From JALHST01 sp038316335 (GTDB lineage: Bacteria; Bacteroidota; Bacteroidia; Flavobacteriales; Flavobacteriaceae), in contig JBBQAM010000040.1 of assembly GCA_038316335.1 (NCBI GenBank), forward strand, positions 1 to 35,904: DNA of 35,904 nt. Direction: 5' to 3'. Shown here piece by piece: positions 29,178 to 35,904 of this stretch (position 1 is its first letter; each line of letters begins with the position of its first letter). The translations under genes were made by a program, and so were the position numbers. The notes beneath the pieces were generated by a model. The model saw only the letters and a list, made by a program, of their open reading frames with translations, ran no database searches and had not been told where the DNA came from.

Positions 29178-31778
29178 ATGAAACGGTTCATATCCCTTGA
29201 ACCAGTATTTACCCTCCTACTACTTTTAATCACAGCATTTTCTACCGCACAGGAGACCTCCTATGAGGACGGTAAAAAATACATCCTTGCTGGTCTAGAG
29301 GTAACAGGTCTTCAAAGTTATAACGAACAGACCGTAAAGACATATACGGGCCTTCGTGTAGGGCAGCCCATCACGATTCCCGGCGATCAGATCAGTGCCG
29401 TCATCAATAAATTGTGGGGCCTAGAACTCTTTAGTGACATTGAGGTTTTCGTTACCGACATCCAAGGTGAAAATATCTATTTGGAACTCAACATCCTTGA
29501 ACGCCCCACACTATCAAATGTTACCATCTATGGGGTTAAAAAGCGAAAAATAGCTGATATCCTAAAGGATACCGATCTTAAAAAGGGTAAAAAAATCACC
29601 GAAAGCCTTATAGCCAATACAAAAAACTATCTGCAGAATAAATATAAAAAGCAAGGCTATCTTAATGCCAATGTCACAATCGCAACTGCCAAGGACTCGA
29701 TTGGCGAAAACAGCGAGAGCATGGTCATCAATATTAAAAAAGGCGATAAGGTAAAAATAAAGGATATCGTTTTTGAAGGGAATGAGCAGCTATCTTCCAA
29801 AAAATTAAAGAAGGCACTTAAAAAAACCAAGGAAAAGCGATTTGGTCGATTTTGGAAAAAGTCGAAGTTTATAGCGGATGATTATGAGACCGACCTGACT
29901 TTGTTGGTCGACAAATATGCTGAAAACGGTTTCAGGGATGCCCGTGTTCTATCTGACACCATTATTAAAAGGAATGAAAATAACATCGATATTAAAATAA
30001 AGGTAGAGGAAGGCGACAAGTATTACTTCGGTGACGTCGATTTTATTGGCAACAGTGTTTATACGGATCGGGAATTGGCCGCAGTGCTAGGCATTAAAAA
30101 AGGGGCCACCTACAACGGGGTACTACTTCGAAAACGCATCGCGGATGACACGAAACCAGATGCCATAGACTTGACCAATCTCTATCAGAACAATGGGTAC
30201 CTATTTTCAAGTATCAATCCGGTCGAAGTCTCGGCCGAGAACGACACGATCAACTTTGAAATAAGGATTATCGAGGGGAAAGAGACCTTTCTGAACCATG
30301 TGACGGTAGAAGGGAATGATAAGACCAATGATCATGTAATTTTTAGGGAATTGCGAACACGGCCCGGGCAACGTTACAACAAGTCGGATATCATTCGAAG
30401 TATTCGTGAATTGGGTCAGTTGGGTTTCTTCGATGCCGAGCAGATCAAACCCGATGTGCAGAATGCCAACCCAAACGAGGGTACGGTCGATATCAATTAT
30501 AACCTAGTCGAATCGGGCTCTAGTCAAATCGAATTACAAGGAGGCTACGGTGGGGGTGGTTTTATTGGCACCTTGGGCCTTTCGTTCAGTAACTTTTCAA
30601 TCCAGAACCTTCTTAAAGGCGAGGCGTACAAACCGGTGCCAATGGGAGATGGTCAAAGTTTCGCCCTTCGCTTGCAGGCCAGTCGTACCTTTAGGGTGTA
30701 TAGCTTGAACTTTTCGGAACCTTGGCTGGGCGGCGTGAAACCAGTACGTTTCAACTTATCGATCTCCAGGACCCAACAGTTCTCTTATGATTTTGTGACA
30801 CGAAATATCGATAAGTCCAGACAGTTTGCCATAACGGGAATTTCAGCCGGACTTGCCAAAAAAGTGCAATGGCCCGATGATTATTTTATTGTATCCCATT
30901 CCCTAGGGTATCAGGTGTATGATTTTAAGAATTATAATATCGGCTTGTTTAGTTTCGGTAATGGCCGTTCGAATTCATTTACCTATACCTTGGGCATCAA
31001 TAGAAGCGCCTTGGCCGGGGGTCGTATCTTCCCCCGTAGCGGCTCCAATTTTGAGATTACCGCTAAGATGACACCCCCATATTCCCTGTTTAGTAATAAG
31101 GATTTTAAGGCCATACGTGATGAGAGCTCGTCGATTCTGGAAGAACTTAATACCTTGGCGTCTGGCGACCCACAAATAGCCGTACTGAATAGTCGAAGGG
31201 AAAAATTGGAAGAGGAACGGTTTAAATGGTTGGAATACTACAAATTGAATTTCAAAGGCGATTGGTATACGACCTTGATCGGGGATTTGGTGCTGCGATC
31301 TAATGCCGAATTCGGGTTTTTAGGAAGTTATAACCATGATGTAGGCGATGTGCCCTTCGAGCGCTTTTTTGTAGGAGGTGATGGTCTTGGCAATTTTACC
31401 CTTGATGGCCGGGACGTTATACAATTGCGTGGTTATGAAAATCAATCGTTGACGCCGGTGGACCCCATTACTCGAAGGCAGGAAGGCGGACTTGTCTATA
31501 ATAAGTTCTCTTTGGAACTGCGCTATCCACTGACATTAAAACCCTCTGCATCCATTTATGGACTCACTTTTTTAGAAGGTGGTAACGCTTTCAACAATTT
31601 TCAGGACTTTAATCCGTTTCAAATAAAACGATCGGCTGGAGTGGGGCTGCGTATTTTTATGCCGGCATTTGGCTTATTGGGTATTGATTTTGGGTATGGG
31701 TTCGATAAGGATGCCAACCCGAATTCAACCGGACCCAGTGGATGGCAAACACACTTCATTATCGGCCAGCAGTTTTAA
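29178..31778 (+). CDS. bamA: BamA, outer-membrane protein assembly factor
   Basis: BamA inserts beta-barrel proteins into the outer membrane. The 866-residue protein starts with a signal peptide ending near AFSTAQ, then several POTRA domains (segments such as GLEVTGLQSYNEQTV, IKDIVFEGNEQLSSKKLKK, YFGDVDFIGNSVYTDREL, FLNHVTVEGNDKTNDHVI), and a C-terminal barrel of about 450 residues (ELQGGYGGGGFIGTLGLSFS, FFVGGDGLGNFTLDGRDVIQ-LRGYE with the VRGY-like motif, GLRIFMPAFGLLGIDFGYGF) ending in aromatic GQQF. ATG 29178 lies 4 bases after the uppS stop. The gene is followed by a 241-base gap with a -7 box for skp. Confidence 0.97.
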   Translation: MKRFISLEPVFTLLLLLITAFSTAQETSYEDGKKYILAGLEVTGLQSYNEQTVKTYTGLRVGQPITIPGDQISAVINKLWGLELFSDIEVFVTDIQGENIYLELNILERPTLSNVTIYGVKKRKIADILKDTDLKKGKKITESLIANTKNYLQNKYKKQGYLNANVTIATAKDSIGENSESMVINIKKGDKVKIKDIVFEGNEQLSSKKLKKALKKTKEKRFGRFWKKSKFIADDYETDLTLLVDKYAENGFRDARVLSDTIIKRNENNIDIKIKVEEGDKYYFGDVDFIGNSVYTDRELAAVLGIKKGATYNGVLLRKRIADDTKPDAIDLTNLYQNNGYLFSSINPVEVSAENDTINFEIRIIEGKETFLNHVTVEGNDKTNDHVIFRELRTRPGQRYNKSDIIRSIRELGQLGFFDAEQIKPDVQNANPNEGTVDINYNLVESGSSQIELQGGYGGGGFIGTLGLSFSNFSIQNLLKGEAYKPVPMGDGQSFALRLQASRTFRVYSLNFSEPWLGGVKPVRFNLSISRTQQFSYDFVTRNIDKSRQFAITGISAGLAKKVQWPDDYFIVSHSLGYQVYDFKNYNIGLFSFGNGRSNSFTYTLGINRSALAGGRIFPRSGSNFEITAKMTPPYSLFSNKDFKAIRDESSSILEELNTLASGDPQIAVLNSRREKLEEERFKWLEYYKLNFKGDWYTTLIGDLVLRSNAEFGFLGSYNHDVGDVPFERFFVGGDGLGNFTLDGRDVIQLRGYENQSLTPVDPITRRQEGGLVYNKFSLELRYPLTLKPSASIYGLTFLEGGNAFNNFQDFNPFQIKRSAGVGLRIFMPAFGLLGIDFGYGFDKDANPNSTGPSGWQTHFIIGQQF

Positions 31779-31976
31779 CTAAAAAAAATAAACGCAAATA
31801 GCGAATAGAAAAAAGCCGGCCTGGTGTAGGTTGGGACAAGATTGATTTTGAAAATGGAAGTCCGTATGTTGGTATAGCATACGATTCATATTCTAAAGGA
31901 TGAACTTGTTTATTTTCTTTAATCGTGCTTTAAATTTTTGCCCTAAAGGCTAACTAATTCATTTTAAAAGTTTTAG

Positions 31977-31984
31977 TAAATTTG
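31977..31984 (+). promoter_or_regulatory. -7 element upstream of the first skp gene
   Basis: TAAATTTG fits TAnnTTTG and lies 35 bases before the skp ATG; no clear upstream TTG is present. The rest of the 31779-32019 gap is AT-rich and holds no gene or clear terminator. Confidence 0.45.
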
Positions 31985-32019
31985 GCACGGTATTTTCTAT
32001 GAGATAAAACGATTAAATA

Positions 32020-32853
32020 ATGATAACGAAATCAAACGTTCTTTTGGTAATTATGCTGGTGCTATTTTCAACCTTTGCCAGGGCCCAGGCTAGGGGGGTG
32101 CGTATTGCCTATGTTGATATGGAATATATCCTTGAAAACGTCGATGAGTACCGTGATGCCAGCGAGCAATTAGAGACAAAGGCACAAAAATGGAAAGTCG
32201 AGATCCAACAAAAGCAGAGTGCCATCGACCAAATGAAAAAGGATTTAATGGCCGAAAAGGTCTTGCTCACCGATGAGTTGATCAATGAACGGGAAGAGGA
32301 AATCCAAATTTTGGAAAAGGAAATGTTAGATTACCAACAAGATCGCTTTGGTCCGCAAGGTGACCTGGTGCTTCAAAAAAGGCAATTGATACAGCCCATT
32401 CAGGATCAGGTATTCAATGAAGTGCAAAAAATCGGTGCTAATAAAAAATATGATTTTATTTTTGATAAATCGGCAGATGTCGTAATGTTGTACTCCGAAA
32501 AAAGATTCGATATAAGTGATCAAATATTACGGGGTATTTCTCGAACGAGAAAAGTAAGTTCGCCTTCTAAAAAAGCGGATACCAGAAGTAAGCTTGATGA
32601 TTTTCAAGGGGATACCGAGACCGATGAGGCTCCAACCGATGCGCTTTTGGAACGACAGGAAAAGGCAAAGCAGGCTGAAGAGGCCCGAGAAAAGACCGCT
32701 GACGAAAAAAGGGCAGAACAATTGAAGATTCGGGAGGAACGCAAGAAGGCCTACGAGGAAAGAAGAAAGAAATTGCTGGAAGAACGTGAAGCCAAAAGAA
32801 AGGGCCTTCAGGATGAAAATAAAAAGCAAATTGAAAATGACAGTATCAATTAA
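32020..32853 (+). CDS. OmpH/Skp-family periplasmic chaperone, long form
   Basis: Skp-type chaperones keep unfolded outer-membrane proteins soluble in the periplasm before BamA inserts them. The 277-residue protein has a signal peptide (LLVIMLVLFSTFARAQA), the family start RIAYVDMEYILEN, a coiled-coil rich in Lys and Glu (residues 50-110), and the closing beta segment KYDFIFDKSADVVMLYSEKR. After the conserved part it carries an extra highly charged tail of about 95 residues (Lys/Glu/Arg), absent from the second copy, that looks like a single long helix. It is the first of two tandem copies. Confidence 0.9.
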   Translation: MITKSNVLLVIMLVLFSTFARAQARGVRIAYVDMEYILENVDEYRDASEQLETKAQKWKVEIQQKQSAIDQMKKDLMAEKVLLTDELINEREEEIQILEKEMLDYQQDRFGPQGDLVLQKRQLIQPIQDQVFNEVQKIGANKKYDFIFDKSADVVMLYSEKRFDISDQILRGISRTRKVSSPSKKADTRSKLDDFQGDTETDEAPTDALLERQEKAKQAEEAREKTADEKRAEQLKIREERKKAYEERRKKLLEEREAKRKGLQDENKKQIENDSIN

Positions 32854-32908
32854 GACCAACTCATTTACCCATTTATAAAGTAACGCTCAAAAAAGTAAGT
32901 AACTAGTA

Positions 32909-32947
32909 ACTCATGAAATGAGTCATTGTACGCGATTCTTCGAATCG
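32909..32947 (+). promoter_or_regulatory. Paired inverted repeats in the leader of the second skp gene
   Basis: Two hairpins follow each other: ACTCAT-GAA-ATGAGT (32909-32923) and CGATTC-TTC-GAATCG (32933-32947). They lie 70 to 108 bases before the start codon. No T run follows, so they are not terminators; they may shape the mRNA leader or be protein-binding sites. Confidence 0.35.
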
Positions 32948-33016
32948 ACTTGATCAATGGCGAATTACACCTGTCATCTGGCAGGACTAACAATTAAAAA
33001 ACAAATAAAATTTAAG

Positions 33017-33526
33017 ATGAAACAAGTAAAGAAAATTGCCGTAGCATTGGTTTTGTTCGTAGCAGCTACCGGATTTGTTAATGCCCAAAGCAAGGTTGCC
33101 CATATTGATGTAACTCAATTATTGTCTGCAATGCCAGAAATGAAGACGGCCGAAGCTGAACTCAAAAAACTCCAGGGAACCTATAGTGCCGATCTTGAAA
33201 ACTCAATGACCGAACTAAGGAACAAGGTAACTCAATATCAAAATGAATCTGCCTCCAAAACTAGGGAAGAGAACGAAAAAAGGGCGCAAGAGCTTCAAGG
33301 TTATGAGAAAAGCATCGGGGAGTTCCAACAAAACGCCCAGCAAGAAATGCAGAAAAAACAACAGGAACTTTTCGCTCCCATTTCAGAGAAGGCCAAGGCG
33401 GCCATTGAAAAAGTGGCTGCGGCACAAGGATATGATTATGTCATTGATGCCCAACCGGGAAGTGGCTTGATCGTCGCGAAAGGAAAAGACCTCCTGTCAG
33501 ATGTTAAAAAAGAATTGGGAATTTAG
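33017..33526 (+). CDS. OmpH/Skp-family periplasmic chaperone, short form
   Basis: This 169-residue protein is a standard-length Skp: signal peptide (KKIAVALVLFVAATGFVNAQ), the family start KVAHIDVTQLLSAMPEM, a long coiled-coil (residues 45-125) and the end YDYVIDAQPGSGLIVAKGKD. It lacks the charged tail of the first copy. ATG 33017 is preferred over an earlier in-frame ATG at 32957, because it begins the signal peptide. A strong terminator follows the gene. Confidence 0.93.
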   Translation: MKQVKKIAVALVLFVAATGFVNAQSKVAHIDVTQLLSAMPEMKTAEAELKKLQGTYSADLENSMTELRNKVTQYQNESASKTREENEKRAQELQGYEKSIGEFQQNAQQEMQKKQQELFAPISEKAKAAIEKVAAAQGYDYVIDAQPGSGLIVAKGKDLLSDVKKELGI

Positions 33527-33542
33527 TCGAATTCCGAATAGT

Positions 33543-33577
33543 AAAAAACATCCCGATTTTTCGGGATGTTTTTTTTT
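33543..33577. terminator. Bidirectional intrinsic terminator
   Basis: A stem AAAAAACATCCCGA/TCGGGATGTTTTTT with a TTTT loop closes the skp side, and its A-rich arm serves the converging glycosyltransferase gene, whose stop overlaps the end of the T tract. Confidence 0.88.
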
Positions 33578-34427
33578 ACATCAGTTTTTTTCGCATCTTC
33601 GTCCACCTCAATTTTCGAATAAATTCGCCTTCTTTTTTGGTCACCAAATAGTGGTTTTTCTCCTTTTTGGCAAGAAGATAACCATACATGTTGTCAAAAA
33701 GAGCCGAGATCTTTCGCTGTTTCCAGGCCATTTTTAAGGAAGCAATGCAACTGATACTGGCACCATAACGCATCGTATACATGGCCCTACCTTGCAGTAG
33801 ACGTGCTTTTGGATCATAGGCGTTGCCTGTTGGCCTTAGATGTTTGACCTTTAAATTGGCATCGGTGTAGATTTCAAAACCATGATATTGTGCTAAAAGT
33901 TCATCGACGGTATCCCAACCAATCGCAGCCTTCAATCCATTTATGGCGGTAAAGCAGCTTATGGAATATGCTTTAAAGGCCCCTCGAACATGGTCATTAT
34001 CCATCGGATGATTGAGCTGCCATTTGCCGTTAGTATCCTTTTCGTAGGCAAATCCTCCTGCAATCCCGACTTTGGGGTGCCCTTTAAAAATGAAGGCGAT
34101 TTTTTCAAAATAATCCGGAGGCAAAATGATATCCGCATCCAATTTTACAATAAAATCATAGTTTTCATTCAGGTGCTGAAGCCCTTTGTTAAAGGCACTG
34201 ATTACCTTGCTTCCGGGCATATGCGAGGCAGACGAGGAGGCATTCACCTTTATAAAGCTCGGATTTTTAAGCGAAAAATCATCAATGATAGTTTCGGTGC
34301 CGTCTGAAGAATTATCATTAACGATCACTACTTTTTTAGGCCTTAAAGACTGCATCAAAATTGAATTCAAGGTATCGTTAAGAAAAGCTTCTTCGTTATG
34401 GGCAGGAATAATGATATAATACTTCAT
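33576..34427 (-). CDS. Glycosyltransferase family 2
   Basis: The 283-residue protein has the GT-A fold signature: IIIPAHNEEAFLNDTLNSI at the N-terminus, VVIVNDNSSDGT near 33-44, and the metal-binding DxD in FIVKLDADIILPPDY near 92-106. The C-terminal part, with HLRPTGNAYDPKARLLQG and an Arg/Lys-rich end, is typical of inverting GT2 enzymes that add sugars to surface polysaccharides or lipids. There is no membrane helix. It follows a SAM methyltransferase and a KAS III-like gene on the same strand. The sugar and acceptor are unknown. Confidence 0.88.
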   Translation of the reverse strand: MKYYIIIPAHNEEAFLNDTLNSILMQSLRPKKVVIVNDNSSDGTETIIDDFSLKNPSFIKVNASSSASHMPGSKVISAFNKGLQHLNENYDFIVKLDADIILPPDYFEKIAFIFKGHPKVGIAGGFAYEKDTNGKWQLNHPMDNDHVRGAFKAYSISCFTAINGLKAAIGWDTVDELLAQYHGFEIYTDANLKVKHLRPTGNAYDPKARLLQGRAMYTMRYGASISCIASLKMAWKQRKISALFDNMYGYLLAKKEKNHYLVTKKEGEFIRKLRWTKMRKKLM

Positions 34428-34539
34428 GGTGTTCTTAGCCCTTTTTCAAATTTCAAAAGTAATACGCATTTTTTAACCCTTTAATCAAAAGATATAGAAA
34501 CTTCCACCTTCTCTACTTCAGTTTGACAGAATTTTGGCC

Positions 34540-34553
34540 CCGATAGCAATCGG
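34540..34553. repeat. Flavobacterial-type palindrome (CCGAT..ATCGG)
   Basis: CCGATAGCAATCGG resembles the CCCGATA/TATCGGG palindrome inserted in the degenerate tRNA copies, here with imperfect symmetry (5-bp arms). It sits in the gap between the glycosyltransferase and methyltransferase genes and probably belongs to the same small repeat family. Confidence 0.45.
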
Positions 34554-34565
34554 TACAGGATTTGT

Positions 34566-35096
34566 TCATTGGTTTGTTTTCCGTTCGGCATACACGATAT
34601 AATAGCGCGGGGTAAAGGAACGTAGCAATGGGCGAAGGCCTATTTTTTTTACAGGATTCGTCCACTTCGCACTGTCTACTATTTCCCAACCCGCTTTCTC
34701 CAAAAGCCAGTCAAACTGCCAATCCTCGAATTCGTGATAATGACGATCCCAGGGATCTGACTTATTCCTGTAGGCCGGGGCAAACCACAAACGCAAGGGA
34801 ATACTTGCTACCAACTTTTGGGCTTTAACCTCCTTAAGGAGGTTAAAAGGAGCCACTAGATGCTCAAAGATCTCGAAAGCGGTCACTACTTCGGCCTTCG
34901 ATTCCCTGATTGAGGTAAAATCAATGTCCAAATCCTCGCCAGTCGTATTTTCTACGTGAAAGCCTTGTTCAGTCAGTATTTTGGAAAACGGGTTTGTGAC
35001 TCCTAGGTCTAATATGGTTTCTTGGGTAGCGATATGTTTTTTAAGAAAAGTAAGGGTTTCTTTAAAACGCTTATCAGGAAAGGTCTTCTCGTACAT
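34566..35096 (-). CDS. Class I SAM-dependent methyltransferase
   Basis: The 176-residue protein has a shortened Rossmann-type fold: ETILDLGVTNPFSKILTEQG with the SAM-binding Asp-Leu-Gly near 31-33, an acidic residue after strand 2, then VVTAFEIFEHLVAPFNLLKE as in Methyltransf_11-like enzymes and KLVASIPLRLWF as the following strand. The end (RSFTPRYYIVYAERK) carries a last beta strand. Substrate unknown; neighbours suggest lipid or glycolipid modification. Confidence 0.82.
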   Translation of the reverse strand: MYEKTFPDKRFKETLTFLKKHIATQETILDLGVTNPFSKILTEQGFHVENTTGEDLDIDFTSIRESKAEVVTAFEIFEHLVAPFNLLKEVKAQKLVASIPLRLWFAPAYRNKSDPWDRHYHEFEDWQFDWLLEKAGWEIVDSAKWTNPVKKIGLRPLLRSFTPRYYIVYAERKTNQ

Positions 35097-35172
35097 ATCT
35101 TTATGTTTCTAGTTGCTTCGATTTCTGGTTTCAAGTAGAAAAGTAGCGCTTGAAACCACCCACCCGAAACCT

Positions 35173-35904
35173 TCAAACCCTGTAGATGAATGCATTTATG
35201 TTCATGCCTGCACCAACACTTGCAAAGATAACAACATCTCCTTTTTGAATGCTTTGATTTTGGATTTTTCCATTTTTGACCATGTCCAAAAGTGTAGGAA
35301 TGGTGGCCACCGAGCTGTTTCCCAATTGTTCTATGTTCATGGGCATGATTCCCTTTGGCATAGGCAGGTCATACATTCCATAAAATCGTTTGACGATGGC
35401 CTCGTCCATTTTTGCATTGGCCTGATGGATCAGGACTTTTTTTACATCGTGTATCGAAATACCACTCGTGTCTAAACATTCCTTCATGGCCGCGGGTACG
35501 TATGTGATGGCAAATTCGTAAATTTTTCTTCCATACATTTTAATATAACTGGTCTGTTTTTCTTCCGATTTATTGTATGATTCCCCAAAATACAAATAGT
35601 TCGATTCCTCGAGGGAATAGGTAGCGGAGGTATGGCCCAATATTGTTCCCGAATTTGGCGAAAGTTCTAATATGGCGGCCCCGGCCCCATCTGAATAGAT
35701 CATTGAATCCCGGTCGTTTCGGTCGACTACCCTTGAAAGGGTTTCGGCACCGATTATAAGGCACTTTTTGGCCATCCCACTTTTTATAAAGGCGTACGCC
35801 TGAATAACGCCTTCGATCCAACCTGGACATCCAAAAAGAATATCATAAGCAACACATTTTGGGTTCTTTATCTTTAGATGGTGTTTAACACGTGTCGCTA
35901 AACT
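35173..35904 (-). CDS. 3-oxoacyl-ACP synthase III (FabH)-like enzyme, cut by the window edge
   Basis: The frame is open to base 35904, so the N-terminal part lies outside. The visible 243 residues contain a Cys in CVAYDILFGCPGWIEG at the position of the KAS III nucleophile, a central DGAGAAILEL, His in KKVLIHQANAKMDEAIVKRF, and Asn in QLGNSSVATIP, giving the Cys-His-Asn triad of KAS III enzymes, and the end ASVGAGMNINAFIYRV. KAS III starts fatty-acid or polyketide chains; this divergent branch occurs in Bacteroidota outside the main fab cluster and may build a specialised lipid. The exact product is unknown. Confidence 0.88.
   Translation of the reverse strand, partial: SLATRVKHHLKIKNPKCVAYDILFGCPGWIEGVIQAYAFIKSGMAKKCLIIGAETLSRVVDRNDRDSMIYSDGAGAAILELSPNSGTILGHTSATYSLEESNYLYFGESYNKSEEKQTSYIKMYGRKIYEFAITYVPAAMKECLDTSGISIHDVKKVLIHQANAKMDEAIVKRFYGMYDLPMPKGIMPMNIEQLGNSSVATIPTLLDMVKNGKIQNQSIQKGDVVIFASVGAGMNINAFIYRV

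Overview
The window looks like chromosomal DNA of a member of the Bacteroidota, most likely a marine Flavobacteriaceae (genus not determinable here). The reasons are the Bacteroidota-type promoters (TAnnTTTG, several with an upstream TTG about 20 bases away), the nadK-porG-uppS-bamA-skp-skp order, a FolK/deoxynucleoside kinase fusion, a DUF2797 protein, a bacterial GH3 ligase, and small palindromes built on CCCGATA..TATCGGG.

Region 1 (1-4417) is an AT-rich accessory island on the + strand. It holds the 3' end of a DUF262/DUF1524 (GmrSD-like) gene, a gene-poor stretch, a dead XRE/Cro-type regulator (one nonsense codon and two single-base deletions), and three tightly overlapping genes: two different C5-cytosine DNA methyltransferases and an HNH endonuclease. 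Together these read as a restriction-modification locus for an asymmetric site. I could not assign it to a named system, and it is the best candidate for an undescribed system here.

Region 2 (4418-5462) holds the island boundary and two minus-strand tRNA genes, tRNA-Leu(UAA) and tRNA-Gly(GCC). The 3' end of tRNA-Leu faces the island. Upstream of each tRNA lie degenerate copies of its own 5' half: two tandem for Leu, one for Gly. In all three copies D-loop sequence is replaced by the same CCCGATA/TATCGGG palindrome and the anticodon is lost. This is the most unusual structure in the window.

Region 3 (5463-35904) is housekeeping DNA, visibly less AT-rich. In order: mutS (-); a SpoU-family RNA methyltransferase (+); folK-dNK fusion (-); sppA and a YhhQ-type queuosine precursor transporter (+); a large AsmA-family protein (+); DUF2797 (-); GH3 ligase, a membrane-anchored AraC-type regulator, a small lipoprotein, a doubtful small membrane ORF and a degenerate alpha/beta hydrolase (+); the proteostasis group tig-clpP-clpX (-); a four-helix membrane protein; an alpha/beta hydrolase translationally coupled to pdxJ (-); then the envelope cluster CBS protein-nadK-porG-uppS-bamA-skp-skp (+); and finally a glycosyltransferase, a SAM methyltransferase and a KAS III-like enzyme (-) running off the right edge.

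The envelope cluster ties lipid-carrier synthesis (UppS), outer-membrane protein insertion (BamA), periplasmic chaperones (Skp/OmpH) and a type IX secretion component (PorG-like) into one block. All assignments come from reading the sequence; no database search was run.
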